A DNA stretch of 64,000 bases from Eremomyces bilateralis CBS 781.70 (lineage: Eukaryota; Ascomycota; Dothideomycetes; Eremomycetales; Eremomycetaceae). The position numbers and the translations under genes were made by a program. The DNA lies in the NCBI RefSeq assembly GCF_010015585.1, contig NW_022985077.1:623605-687604 (forward strand), in the 5' to 3' direction. The notes beneath the pieces were generated by a model. That model did no database searches, had not been told where the DNA came from, and worked only from the letters and a program-made list of their open reading frames with translations. How positions within the stretch are numbered: the stretch's first letter is position 1; each line of letters begins with the position of its first letter. This document shows, piece by piece, positions 34,861 to 46,427 of this stretch.

Positions 34861-36124
34861 TCAGATCCACGAGATCGATGAGGAGCAGGGCCCTTCACTC
34901 GAGAAGGAATACATCGAGCCTTCTAGTGCTTCACTTGTTGTATGAGATGCCATTTCAGCCTCGTCGACACCGCCCACACCGTCGTGAATATTCTCATGTC
35001 CCCGACGGAAATGATTGATGTGGAGCACCGGCGGTGTCTCTGGCGACCACGGGGCCGTGAAACGTGCAAGTGCCGCAGGGCTGAGCCAAGAATGATCAGC
35101 TGGCGAGGGGGTAGACTGAGTGCTGAGAGCCGCTTTGTCGTCCTCGTCATCGGAGTTGCTTGGATGTTTTCCATCCCGAGCACGACTTGTCCCATGGCTG
35201 ACCTGGCTCTCCGTGACCACCGAATCTCCGTTACCGAACTCCCCCACACCCAATTCGAAACGCCGAAGCGCCGCGGGGCTGAGGCCGACAGAACCCACCC
35301 GCCGTGACGGACAAGGTCGAGGAGACACCAAGTTGGCTTCCCAGCCGTGAGTCCGCTCAACTACCGATTCGATTGTTGCCATGCCATCGTTAACATCTTG
35401 GTCTGTTTGAAAATTACCTGTGGCGGCAGCATCTCGGTTCAGCAACATCTGGGTGAGAAATGATACGGTTCCTCGAACGCTTTGGTTATCCTTCATGAGC
35501 GCCTCAACGGTTTTGTTGTGATGGGCAATGATTTCGCTGAGCAGGGCAACGGATTCCTTGAGCTGGGTAATGAGAGTTTCCATTCCGATGGGTCCATCGG
35601 TCGTTTGTTCAAATGGGTCATCAAGGTTTCCTGATCGCGGTCGAAGCCGGAGTTCTCTACCTTTGGGGACGTTCCGAAGGAATTCTTGCTGGGTGCGAAG
35701 AGAAGTTTGACGAGGATCCGATCCGGCCAAGGCCAGGCCGAGAGCTAAACAGTTAGTCAGCTAAGTTATTACCATCAGGCTGGAGAAGTCACATACAGTT
35801 AGATGAATTGGTCGCACCCAAGTTCTCGCTGTTACGTCCCTTGGGAGTGGGCGATGATTGAAGCGATTGACCAATCAGGTTCTGGAGGCCTTCACGGAAG
35901 CCAGCGGAGTGCTGAAGATTGGAACTGGTCTGACGACAAGTTAGATAGAGTGTTAATTATCTGTGCTGTTGCATGCGATGACATACCTGCACAGCCGTGG
36001 AGACTTGGTGCCTATCATGCACAGCCGGTGCATTGGATGGCGCCACGGTAAACACCGCTGGCAGCTTCTTGCCCGTCTCCGTAACTTGGTTCGGAGACCG
36101 GGCACGCGGCCTGCGTCCACCCAT
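34861..36124 (-). CDS. Unrecognised conserved-looking protein with doubled LSPAALxRF motif
   Basis: Three exons: 36124-35987, 35929-35797, 35744-34861, giving 384 residues; introns are 57 and 52 nt with clean GTATGT donors and TCAG/TTTAG acceptors, which supports a real gene. I do not recognise the family. The N-terminus is basic (MGGRRPRARSPNQ) and could be nuclear. A likely amphipathic or coiled helix is seen in GMETLITQLKESVALLSEII and HHNKTVEALMKDNQSVRGTV. Two copies of one short motif stand out: VGLSPAALRRFELG and SWLSPAALARFTAPW, about 70 residues apart and each preceded by a Ser/Pro/acid-rich stretch. The repeat suggests a linear binding motif used twice. The end is Ser- and acid-rich. 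No transmembrane segment or signal peptide is present. Confidence 0.65.
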
Positions 36125-37591
36125 TCTGAGAGTCGAATGCCGCGCCGAAGCTACTAGCCTATTTGTGGCGCTCCAAGGCTATCTCCAGACAATGAGGCGC
36201 AGGACACTGGGCGTGCAAGTCAAAATGGCAGAACGGTGAACGAGAGGGACGATGATTGAGAGAGTTTGAGTGCACGGAGACAGTGAGGGAACTGATGTTG
36301 GATGCCTGTTGCAAGATCAGTATTGGTGACGCGAGAGGATAGGAGCGGGGAGAGATTAACCTGACAATTCGCACTGTGTTATTTGTTTTGATTATTGAGT
36401 CAATTTTGGATACAGTGAATGTTTGTGTGAGTGGCCCATACGTCCTCTCTAGGCAACGATCGAGTCCTGAGAAGTGAGTGTGAAACCAGGCACGGTTGGA
36501 ACGCTCGCAGTTCCCAACAGACTTTGGCGCAAACTAGAAGAGGTGTGTAGAAGAGACTGTGGGAGTCAACAGGTCAGATGAATGAACGAATTCTTAGACT
36601 GGAAGGACTTCCTGCCTAAGAAATGGGCGTGATGAACGTGGCTCTTGAGTCGAGAGGTTGGGGTAGACCTGCCGGGACGCCGGACATCGACAAGGATATT
36701 GATGCGGAATGAAAAAGGGAGTAGCGCTAGTTGGGAAATCCTCAGGACAGAAGTTTTAGTGTTTTTTAGATATTTTTGTGTTTTGAAGCTAAGTGTGGGA
36801 AGGAAGAAAGAAAGTGCAAGGAGGAAGGACGAAGGGAGATCTAAACAATAGAAGGTAGGCGGGTCCATAGCAACAATCATCATCGTCAACATGGATTCCA
36901 CCATCATCCACCAGATTCGGTGAATGAGACCGTGGTGGAAGCGGTGAATTCACCAATTCACTGCTCTGGTCCCCCATATCTTAACACGATTGTCATCTCG
37001 GGGGGAGGGTCCTTCCTATATGCCATTTTGTTCTCCAAGATGAATCATCATGAGAGTCATGTCGGAGCCTAGCTTTGAGACAACTGATCACTGATGGCTG
37101 CAGCCTCGTCTTTTGGGTCAAACTTATTGCTTCATCATGAGTGGCCCATGAAATATCAAGGCAACGGTGAGTGGGTTGCCCTGTAAGATTTGTCCAAGCT
37201 GACATCTGGAGCAGCTCCTCTGAATCACTGCTGAATCAGGTATGCCGAGATTGTATGCTCATCACACATGTAGATTGAGCACACGGCAGCCTGTAGGGCA
37301 CAAGAACTAGGACTGATGCTTTTCAGTCATCTGGAGTTATATCCAACTGACATGCAGACCTCAGGACTAGGGGCTTGACAGCGACTCATATCCCACTCAT
37401 CGTGGCTTGTCCCTCCGCAGCGAAGAAGGCAGGCAGCTGCGGAGTCGGGAATTCCTTATTTCGGGAAGTCAAGCACATCGATCCTCCTTTTTCAATGACT
37501 AGATAACCGAGTATCGTACTGAGCCGTGGGCGAAAATGATCCGACATCCAGTCATGTACCCTTGAGACCAAAGCAATGATTGTCCACTGCT
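36125..37591. other. Intergenic region, no gene seen
   Basis: 1.47 kb between the unrecognised gene's start and the TFB3 stop. 36640-36850 is purine-rich on the plus strand. Open frames of up to 113 codons have no family features. Confidence 0.4.
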
Positions 37592-38635
37592 TCATGTTGC
37601 GGTTTGCTCCTCTCCGACAAAAACCGCCAAGCCCGCAAAGGCATCCGTCAGAGCTCTTGAACAGTACTCAGAAATGTCATATCCCCCAGCACGGTACGTC
37701 TGACTCGTTCGCGCCGTATCGAGGAAATCCCAAGCATAATGGCCCTTGAGCACGAAATATTCATGCTCGACAGTAACCTCACCGAAAGGCTCAAACGGCT
37801 TCTCCGGCTCGGGCCGGGCACGTCTTCGTAGGCCTTTAAACTGCAACCCAGTACCCGCCGAATCGCTGGTGTCCATCTCGTCGCCCGTCCCAACTCTCCG
37901 CGCCGTGCTCTTCTTGAGAAGCGTCCGCCGTCCTTGCCGCGCTATCTCGTCCGCGTTGCCTTCGCCTCTCGCAAGCTGGTTGATCACGTCAAGTCGGCCC
38001 TCCGCCCGTTCCCGCCGCTCTTCCTCGGCTTCGCGCAAGGCAGCCTCGCGTCGTAGCCGAGCATGTTCTTTCTCTGCGGCTTCCTGTGCTTGAAGCGACT
38101 GGGTCTCCTGAGACGCGAGGACTTCGTTCTCGCGGATGGCAGCTTTGTTCGCTTCCTCGTAGGCTTTCAGCTTCTTCTCGGTGGCGTCGACGTCAATCTT
38201 ATGGATTAGATTGAAGGTGAGGTCCTCGACTTCGTTGAGGTAGTTGTTGTAGTCCAGCAACGAATCGAACTCGTCTTCTCGGCGGTTGAAGACCTTGGCG
38301 ACGCGTTTGCGGACGTCGACCTCCCGCTCAATCTGGATGTCTTCGAATGTCTGCGGTCGGAATCGCTGCCTCCGAAGCGTGCGGTTGCAGCCAGCGACGG
38401 GGCAGACGCGTGGACCAGAGCTGAAGAGGCGGTCGACGCAGGATTCGCACATTTTGTGATAGCATTCCGGGTTCACTAGGAACCGCATGTTCCGGTTGAG
38501 GTACCGAGATGATTTGCAGACAGGACATTGGTCTACATAACATTTAGCTTGAGATATATGAATGAGACTTCTTGGACACTCACCCTCATCTGATATCTCC
38601 TTCGGTGCCCCATTTTTCAGAGACAACCGGGACAT
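37592..38635 (-). CDS. TFB3: TFIIH subunit Tfb3 / CDK-activating kinase assembly factor MAT1
   Basis: Two exons, 38635-38584 and 38532-37592 (intron 51 nt), coding 330 residues. The N-terminal C3HC4 RING finger is complete: CPVC, then CYHKMCESCVDRLF and CPVAGCNRTLRR. FRPQTFEDIQIEREVDVRKR and VFNRREDEFDSLLDYNNYLN are near-invariant in Tfb3/MAT1. A long charged coiled coil (residues 150-230) follows. Tfb3 links the Kin28/Cdk7-Ccl1 kinase module to core TFIIH, acting in promoter opening, CTD phosphorylation and nucleotide excision repair. The gene diverges from BUD27 over 348 bp. Confidence 0.94.
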   Translation of the reverse strand: MSRLSLKNGAPKEISDEGECPRSLIHISQAKCYVDQCPVCKSSRYLNRNMRFLVNPECYHKMCESCVDRLFSSGPRVCPVAGCNRTLRRQRFRPQTFEDIQIEREVDVRKRVAKVFNRREDEFDSLLDYNNYLNEVEDLTFNLIHKIDVDATEKKLKAYEEANKAAIRENEVLASQETQSLQAQEAAEKEHARLRREAALREAEEERRERAEGRLDVINQLARGEGNADEIARQGRRTLLKKSTARRVGTGDEMDTSDSAGTGLQFKGLRRRARPEPEKPFEPFGEVTVEHEYFVLKGHYAWDFLDTARTSQTYRAGGYDISEYCSRALTDAFAGLAVFVGEEQTAT

Positions 38636-38983
38636 CTTGCACAGAAGGATAAATCACTTCCCGCTGCGTAATTTCGGCGTCAGGGAAGGTCGTAGGAGTT
38701 CTGAATCTGGAGACATTAAGAACGGTAGGAGGAGTGTCATGGACCTTACGATGATGTTCAGTTGGATGTCAAGATGTGGCGTTCACTTCTGATAGCGGGA
38801 AGAATAATCAGATCTAATTGGACGAGGGGACGGGAGGTGTGGCGCAATCTAGAGCAGGGGTCCGCTTGCTAATTCAGCCCTATGAAATCTGGGACATTTC
38901 TGAGTTCTGACTTCAAATCAAATTCCGCTCTTCCACTCTCTAACATTTATTTCCTACCGATTCCTCCACATATGGTGATCACC
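38636..38983. promoter_or_regulatory. Divergent promoter of TFB3 and BUD27
   Basis: 348 bp between two start codons pointing apart. Both products serve RNA polymerase II, so co-expression from this region is plausible. I saw no distinct TATA box. Confidence 0.45.
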
Positions 38984-40628
38984 ATGGAAAATAATGTGGA
39001 CGCTGCCAGTAGTAGGCTACTCGACGATCTGCACTTCCAGAAACAAAGGCTCGACGATTTGCTCTCGAAGTTGAGAACCAGCCTGAAATATTGGCAGACG
39101 TGCGAGCTCGAGTATGAAAAGCTGAAGGAGGAGATTTTGCACTCAGGAGAGGAAGTGTCGTCAGAGAAGATTATTGAATCATGGATGTTATATGACAAAC
39201 GGGTCATCCAGGCATCAGAAGTCAAAGAAATCTTTAGGCATGACAAGGGCCTCGATCGATCATCAGCACAAGTAGCCGATGTAGTGTCGAGAAGGGTTGA
39301 CTATGTTCAACAAAATATCCGATCCATACAGAAGCAGATTCATGTCGGCGAAAAGGCCTTGGAAAAGGTTGACAACGCGCTGAATCCCCTATTTAATGAG
39401 GCGGAACCGAATGTCTTGCCACTTGCGGAAATCCGGGAAGAACTTGATGAGGATGGCAACGTCATCTGTATGTTTCTGCGTAACTCTACTTGATGTCTTA
39501 AATTAACTGTGTGCAGCAAGCCACGTATCACAGCCGGCTACAGAAGCCGATGGAATCCAGGCCATGCTTGAGAAAGCGGGTATATCGCTTCCAGAAAAGA
39601 GCACGAGCGATGATTTCGCTGCCGCTAGGAAAGAATCATCAAAAGCTCAAGTACAACCTGCGCCTGACATCACCTCTCCGAGTGATGTGCGGGCGAGCAG
39701 CACCACCAAAATCGCCCAGCAGAATCCGAGTAACTCGGATGGTCATGAAGACCATCGACCTCCTTCAGATTCAACTTCGCAACCAGCACTGCCGAAGGCT
39801 GAGCAACCAAGCTCAATGCCTATGTCCAGCGACATGAGAACCATAGAATTAGGCACCGCTGCTGATTCCGGACCCGGGCTTGTTAAAGGCTCATTTTATT
39901 CGGGCACAGATGTGATCGAGCTCAATGAAAATGAGGAGATCATCGGGCGGACACCGCTCGTGCCCGAGAACGAGGCTCCCGAGGATGCAAGCCTGCGTCG
40001 CGAGATGCTCGAATACGGGTTGAACGGCATGGGTCCTGTCGTCGCGGAGATGGACATCGAAGAAGATTCCGACATGGAGTTCGACGAAGTGGACGAGGAA
40101 TTTGAGGATGACACGGGGTCAGAGGAGAACGGATATGGCATGAGCACCAATTTCCAGATCACGGATGAGTATCGTCAGCAGATGATGGAGCTGCAGAGGC
40201 GTCTGAATGCCAGCTTTTCCGACGACCTGGGAGACGGGCGCGAGGACATTCCCCGTACTTTTCCGACACGTCCAAAATCCGCCACAGCAACCCTTCCAGC
40301 ACCGGATAACTCACCGATTCCTAACGGCAAGGCCAAAGTTGCAACCCCGACGTCAGCCCTCAAAAGCGACAAGACCACCCCGAAGAAGGGGGTCAGGTTT
40401 GCCACCGACTTGGATGTGGCGGAAGAATCTGTATCCCATATATCCAAACCGGATACCGCGAGACCGGAACCACAACCACGAGAGAAAGGACCAGCTCCGT
40501 CTCCGCTTGCAGACGTGGTTGAGAGTGCCAAACGTCCTTCCGCTCCTTCGCCTCCAGATACACTAGCCAAGAGCACAAAGCGGGTTAGCCGCTTTAAGGC
40601 CGCAAGAACACACGGGCCGACCTTCTAG
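38984..40628 (+). CDS. BUD27: Unconventional prefoldin Bud27 / URI (RPB5 interactor)
   Basis: Two exons, 38984-39467 and 39517-40628 (intron 49 nt), coding 531 residues; an in-frame ATG at 38972 would add four. Residues 1-150 form the prefoldin-alpha-like pair of coiled helices: KQRLDDLLSKLRTSLKYWQT, then DYVQQNIRSIQKQIHVGEKA. The middle is disordered with an acidic block (DIEEDSDMEFDEVDEEFEDD). KKGVRFATDLDVAEES and the extreme C-terminus RVSRFKAARTHGPTF match the DUF3835 regions of fungal Bud27. The protein binds Rpb5 and aids cytoplasmic assembly of RNA polymerases; in yeast it also affects TOR-dependent translation and bud-site choice. Confidence 0.87.
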
Positions 40629-41543
40629 TCCTGGAATCTAGAATCGATCAAGTTTGTTCCTCTATAACAGATGCCTGTGACATGCTGTTGTGAAGTCCCC
40701 CATCAAGCCACTTACAAGTATGCCAACAGATCGCAAGATAAATGGTCAACAAGACCATATATCGAAGTTAGTTATATGCTCTAACTACTGCTAGCATGTT
40801 CTCAAACCGTGTCAACGCTCGCAACGACAGATGGCAACCAACCCTTCATTCGAGGGTCTGGGATATGCACGTCAATGCGTGTTCCATCGCTATCACCCCG
40901 ATATTGATGAATGGGCACTCCGACGCGCCGCCTTTTGGCAAGCTTCACAGGCGTCGCGATTTGTTTTGTCCACAACGTTTCACTCCACGACTGGGCATGA
41001 TACATAGCGAGATGTTATCACATTTGCTAGGACTTTGGCTAGGCAGGTCGGGCAGTTCTGCTTAAGGTGGTCCTGTTGTACTGGTACACTATCACACAAA
41101 AACAGCTTTGTACAGGAGTTGACTAGAAATGTCGGATCGGGCGTTTCTATCGTGTTTAGGTCGCTTTACATAAGTTAGGATACCTTCGACAGTCCCTAGT
41201 TGCCTTGATGACCTTCAGTTACAGGTAACTCTTCTGGCGACAGACTTGGTAGCACCGTAGGATCATTCCTAGTTTAATGAATTATTTATAGTTATTGGAT
41301 TATTTAACTTAGTTAATGATAGTTAACTATGGATTGGAAAGAATAACTAGTTATCAATTCGGATTCTGATTCTGATTCTGATTCAAATTGAGTCCTTAGG
41401 CACCAAGCTTTTGATGCCTGACGATTATTTTGTTTGAACGACGTCTTCGAAGGTTGAGACTCGAGACCTCAAGTCTTCCTCTAGCAGTCTATTTGACAAT
41501 TCAACGCGTTTCTGCTCGACATTATCCACTCGTTAAAGACTCA
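40629..41543. other. Intergenic region with AT-rich palindromes and a hexamer repeat
   Basis: 915 bp before GUF1. 41270-41360 is very AT-rich, with palindromic words TTAACTTAG (41304-41312), AGTTAACTAT (41321-41330) and ATAACTAGTTAT (41343-41354). GATTCT is repeated almost four times at 41362-41384. No gene is supported. Confidence 0.5.
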
Positions 41544-43544
41544 ATGCAACGATGCCTTGGGTTCCATAACGCATTCTCGCTTTTGGCGCGTACGTGCCTG
41601 CGATCGACTCCTCTCCCGAAATTTCTCTCGCCCGGTTCTCTCCCGTCTATCCGCATCTCGCGCCCTGTCCGACGACACTATGCCCCCCCAGCAGCTAAAC
41701 CGCCTTCGGAGCTCGAGAAACGCATAGCCGCCATTCCGATCTCTCGCTTCCGCAACTTCTGCATCGTTGCGCACGTCGATCATGGCAAGAGCACACTTTC
41801 CGACCGGCTGCTCGAGCTCACGGGGACAATCGATGCTTCGGCGGGGAACAAGCAGATCCTGGATCGGCTGGACGTGGAAAGAGAGCGTGGGATAACGGTC
41901 AAGGCGCAGACATGTAGCATGATCTATAACTACAAAGGAGAGGACTACTTGCTGCATCTGGTGGACACGCCGGGACATGTCGACTTTCGCGCAGAAGTTT
42001 CGCGCAGCTACGCCAGCTGTGGGGGCGCATTGCTCCTCGTCGATGCAAGCCAGGGCGTGCAGGCGCAGACCGTCGCGAATTTCTACTTGGCGTTTGCGCA
42101 GGGGTTGACATTGGTGCCGGTTGTCAATAAGATCGACCTCCCCAGCGCGGACCCGCCACGTGCGCTTGCACAGTTAAAGGAGAAGTTCGAGTTGGATCCC
42201 GATAGTGCGATTCTGTGCTCCGCGAAAACGGGACTGAACGTCGAACCGCTACTTCCAGCCGTCATTGAGAACATACCGCCGCCAGTGGGAGACAGCAATA
42301 ACCATCTGAAGCTCCTTCTGGTGGATTCGTGGTATGACAATTACCGAGGAGTCATCCTGCTTGTCCGCATATTTGAAGGCCAGGTACGGCCGGGAGACTA
42401 TCTCCACAGTTGCGGAACTGGCAATCGGTACTATGTCGGCGAGGTTGGCATCATGTACCCGATCCAGACGCAGCAGACCGTACTGCGTGCTGGCCAAGTC
42501 GGCTACATCTTCTTCAACCCAGGGATGAAGCGGTCTTCAGAAGCGAAGCTTGGTGATACTTTCTGCAAGGTCGGCACAGAAAATCTTGTCGAACCATTCC
42601 CTGGGTTCGAAGATCCGAAATCCATGGTTTTCGTCTCTGCGTTCCCCGTGGAGCAAGATGAGTATCCTCGCCTTGACGACAGTATCAATCAACTGGTCTT
42701 AAATGACCGCAGCATTACTGTCCAAAAGGAGTCTTCGCACGCTTTAGGAGCGGGGTGGCGTTTAGGTTTTCTAGGGACACTGCACGCTTCAGTGTTCGAA
42801 GACCGCCTTCGACACGAACATGGTGGTAGCCTCATCATCACTCCACCTGCTGTGCCTTTCAAGGTGATATGGCGCGATGGCACTGAGAAGGTTTATTCAA
42901 GTCCAAAAGACTTTCCGGATGGAGATGCCGAATCCCGCAAGGTGGACGAATTACAAGAACCATGTGTGCGCGTCACGATTACTGTACCGCAAGAGTACCT
43001 TGGAAGCGTTATCGAACTGTGTGAGGGCAATCGAGGCACACAAGAGGATATGCACTTCTGGTCCGCCACCCAGGTTATCCTCACATATGTCCTCCCTCTC
43101 TCCGAACTAGTTGATGACTTCTTCGGCAAACTCAAGTCGCTCACCCAAGGGTACGCATCCCTCGACTACGAAGACGCCGGATGGCGCAAGTCCTCCATCG
43201 TCAAGCTTCAGCTGCTTGTAAGCAGAGAGCCAGTCGACGCCATCGCTCGCGTGATCCACAACTCCGACGCGCCGCGGATGGCCAAGCGGTGGGTATCGAA
43301 ATTCAAGGAGAACGTCGACCGGCAGAACTTCGAAGTCATCATCCAAGCTGCGGTGGGGAAGAAGGTGCTCGCGCGGGAGACGATCAAGCCGTTCAGGAAG
43401 GACGTGCTGGCAAAGCTCCATGCGTCGGATGTCACGCGCAGGAAGAAGCTGTTGGAGAAGCAGAAGGAGGGGAAGAAGAGGATGAAGGCGGTAGGGAATG
43501 TTGTTATTGAGCATAGCAGTTTTCAGAAGTTCTTGGCTAAGTAG
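41544..43544 (+). CDS. GUF1: Mitochondrial translation GTPase Guf1 (EF4/LepA)
   Basis: Single exon of 666 residues from the ATG at 41544. The first 65 residues are Arg/Ser-rich with few acids ([20 protein letters not shown]), a mitochondrial targeting sequence. The GTPase domain shows G1 [10 protein letters not shown]2 RERGIT, G3 DTPGHVDF, G4 NKID and G5 CSAKTG. Later signature segments are [20 protein letters not shown], the EF4 C-terminal domain, and [20 protein letters not shown]. The basic tail is [16 protein letters not shown]. Guf1 back-translocates stalled mitoribosomes and helps fidelity under stress. Length and motif order are normal. The absence of introns is common for this gene. 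Confidence 0.95.
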   Translation: MQRCLGFHNAFSLLARTCLRSTPLPKFLSPGSLPSIRISRPVRRHYAPPAAKPPSELEKRIAAIPISRFRNFCIVAHVDHGKSTLSDRLLELTGTIDASAGNKQILDRLDVERERGITVKAQTCSMIYNYKGEDYLLHLVDTPGHVDFRAEVSRSYASCGGALLLVDASQGVQAQTVANFYLAFAQGLTLVPVVNKIDLPSADPPRALAQLKEKFELDPDSAILCSAKTGLNVEPLLPAVIENIPPPVGDSNNHLKLLLVDSWYDNYRGVILLVRIFEGQVRPGDYLHSCGTGNRYYVGEVGIMYPIQTQQTVLRAGQVGYIFFNPGMKRSSEAKLGDTFCKVGTENLVEPFPGFEDPKSMVFVSAFPVEQDEYPRLDDSINQLVLNDRSITVQKESSHALGAGWRLGFLGTLHASVFEDRLRHEHGGSLIITPPAVPFKVIWRDGTEKVYSSPKDFPDGDAESRKVDELQEPCVRVTITVPQEYLGSVIELCEGNRGTQEDMHFWSATQVILTYVLPLSELVDDFFGKLKSLTQGYASLDYEDAGWRKSSIVKLQLLVSREPVDAIARVIHNSDAPRMAKRWVSKFKENVDRQNFEVIIQAAVGKKVLARETIKPFRKDVLAKLHASDVTRRKKLLEKQKEGKKRMKAVGNVVIEHSSFQKFLAK

Positions 43545-45028
43545 TCACCCCGTCGCCCTATAGGTAGATAGTCCAGGCTATTTCAATTAGTACTCATGTT
43601 CATATGTCGTCCTTGCGTAGTCAACTTAGCGCCCGGAGTCCTCTGGTGGTTGGTTGCTGTCAGTTTCGCCGAGAGTCTGAATTCATTTATATGGAGTCAA
43701 TGTCTGCACTTGCTTGCGTGCTGGCTTCCTTCATCAATCCCTTTATATCCATCGATTGCACTTCTATCTTACGAACCGCTGAACGCTTTCCCAGGACATG
43801 GTCACTGCTGATTCTAGGTACTTTTGAGTTGTCAAATATTCTGTGTGTTTAGCAAACCTCTGATACGGCATCCAACCACAGCACTGATTTCACTGACATT
43901 GCGGGTACAGTTTGTTTGCGGGTTTGGCCAACTAGCCTACTGCTCATTAGGGAGCGTCCAGTTCCCCTGTGGCATACGTTATTACTGCTGCTTAATCTAG
44001 GCTGTAGTTCTGCTGTTTGCCTCTGTTGGGTGAATATGGAAACTTCGCACAACATGTAAGGATCCTCCAGGCTCTTCTGGAGAATTATTTAAGCCGATTG
44101 TCCATCTGGACCAGAAGCGGTTCGATCACACTCCTACAACCAAGGCGATCGCATCGCCCTAACATATGCGATCCTTTGAGGACGATCCGTCGATGACTAG
44201 AGCTAACGCATGCAGTATGGCTGTCCCATCTGGAATCGGAGACGGGACGTATCAGCACAGCGCCCCGCGCGCCCCCCACCTTTTTCCAGTTCATGAACGC
44301 AGAACTGCAATTTCATGCTTAATTGAGCTCTCCGAGTTCTCGGTGACAGAAAAATCGTACGATTGTGTCCCGGAAGACTGCTGTAGTCGCGTCAGAACGT
44401 GGGAGTTGGGTTCGCTTCATGGACGAGACGGCACCTTCATACATATTGTGCCTTCAAATTGCACCATCGGATCCAAGCTTCGCCATAATCTCGCATAAAT
44501 CAACTAGGAACGGCGGTTAGGCTGACTTGGGGAAGCAGGAGGAAAGAAGAAGGGAAGAAGAGGGGGCTGGTGGCAGCGGTATTAAGCTCCCGCCGCTCCT
44601 TATCACTTTCTGTACAGGCAGGCGGCCAACAATCATACTCTCTCGCGTTCGCACGCATGATCTTCAGAATCAGACGATTCCAATATCGAGACTGAAATCC
44701 CTTAGAACGTGCACATAGTAGACACAGAACACGATCGCCGAGATGGGCACCGGGGTGACTGGATCGAGCCAAAATCAGACGCACCTGGGCGCCACATCCG
44801 CTAATTGCTAGAAAGACCTCCCCCCGGCTTGCAAAGCAACAGCGCGTACCATGTCCTACAAACCAATCCGCCCTCGACACCCGCTCCGCCGTCTCTACAA
44901 GAAAAAGAGGTTGACCTAGCGATGGAAGCCATACGGTTTCCGACCATAGAATACAAGCTGTTTCACTATAGTGATCCATCTCCATGGTTCTCCAAAATAG
45001 CACTGTGACACGCTCATCAGGTCCACCA
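43545..45028. other. Gene-poor region, no feature supported
   Basis: About 1.5 kb after GUF1. Open frames on both strands lack family features. It borders the decayed segment that starts at 45029. Confidence 0.4.
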
Positions 45029-46427
45029 TCACTGTTTTGGCACGAAAAGGCCCCTGTCTGGCTCACACTTGGTGCCATGCTCCGGAAGCGTACCGTTGAC
45101 GAAGTATCTCGCGATATGCTGCGATGTGCAGGTTGGTGGCTGCGAAAGGGACAAGTGCTGGAAATGTTATTAGAATCAGGGTCATCTAGGCAGGTCAAAC
45201 CAAAGAGTAGAACTTACGCCATATCCGTTATACTATAGCAACACACTGCCCTCCAATCCGGCGCTCACATTCTTCGCTGACACCAACGGCGTGACCGGAT
45301 CCCAAGTATTCCCGATGATCAAAACTGGTTGGCTTGTCTTGGCCGTGAAGTTGCCATCGTACCGCTCTTTCGCCGTAAACGGCCACTGCGCGCACGCCGC
45401 GATGTTGGTGGTCGGGACATCGCCGAATGCCTTCGAAACCTCTAGTGAGCGCTGCGGCGCCTGGTGCCCCTGTTCGACGTCGTCGGTGCGCACAATCTTG
45501 TCACCACAGCGGATGCCTATCATGGACTGGCGCCGGATGCTGCCGCCGTTGACGTTGGAGAGGCCGGTGCGTGATCTGTAGTTCGCGGCGATGAGGGACT
45601 TCTAGTCGTTGGCGTAGATCCCGGCAAGGATGATGGCGAGCGCGGGGTACTTTGTAGGGTAGTAGAGGGAGCTGATGATGTTGGCCTTGACGAAGGCGTA
45701 GGTGATGATGTTGCGCCCCGCGGGAAGGGGGTTCACTGCGAGGTTCGAGAGCATATCGTTGAGCTTCTTCTCCAGGCCTTCAGGAGATTTGGCGAGAGGC
45801 GCGAGCGCGCAGGTGTCGGGATGCTTCATGCACGCGCGAAGGAACTCGCGCCATACCTTGTCCGTGGCTGCGTACTGCTGTGATTCCTTGAGCGTGTAGT
45901 AGTATTCGAGGGGGTTGAGGACGCCGTCCAATATCACGCGATTCACACGGTCCGGGAACATATTCACCGCCGTATTACCCAAGAGCATACCATATGACAC
46001 GTCCCAGTAGTTCAACTTATCCCCTTCTCCCAGGTTATCCAGGATCGAAAACATTTCGCGGATGGTGAACGAGGTGCCAATGTAGTCGCCCCAGTCGCTA
46101 CGGGTTTCCTTACATGTGTTCCCACGAACGGCACCCTCCGCCCAGGCGCGGCTGAATGCCTGACCCGATCCACCGATGTCGTCGGTGAGCGTCACCAACG
46201 AAAGCTCGCTGTCGGTGTCGTTGGCGTAGCAGTCAAAGAAGAGGGTTTCGCCGGTCCCTCGGGGGTCCCAGCTAATGAGGTCGTGCTGACCACCCGTCAT
46301 GCTGAATAACGTCACTACCACTGAAAGGTGTGAGGAGCAAGTGACGAGTTGACATACGGTTGCACTGTGCTAGCAGAGGCAGCCATGTTGGCGATGCCAT
46401 CACCACCCGGACCACCCCCTTTGTGCC
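45029..46427 (-). pseudogene. TAP-type alpha/beta-hydrolase (tripeptidyl aminopeptidase-like), broken
   Basis: Readable exons: about 46427-46365, 46301-45218 and 45157-45029. GGGPGGDG is the oxyanion region, then QHDLISWDPRGTG and, at the nucleophile elbow, YWDVSYGMLLGNTAV (GxSxG-like, here VSYG). NRVILDGVLNP follows. The TAP C-terminal domain has QPVLIIGNTWDPVTPLVSAK, containing the catalytic Asp. The last exon supplies GYGHLSLSQPP with the catalytic His, ending CEPDRGLFVPKQ. Two in-frame TAG codons interrupt it, at 45602-45604 (relatives have Trp in YANDWKSL) and 45233-45235 (Gln expected). Both fit CpA to TpA transitions. The usual 70-80 N-terminal residues and signal peptide are not found. 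Relatives are secreted peptidases or ester hydrolases. Confidence 0.75.

Noticed and set aside
44805-44870. tRNA-Ala-like string on the minus strand (GGTACGCGCTGTTGCTTTGCAAGC)
   Set aside because: There is no matching anticodon stem, T-loop or acceptor stem, so it is not a tRNA.
44500-45198. 232-codon minus-strand frame before the broken hydrolase
   Set aside because: Its 5' part overlaps the hydrolase's last exon in a different frame and the rest shows no family features.
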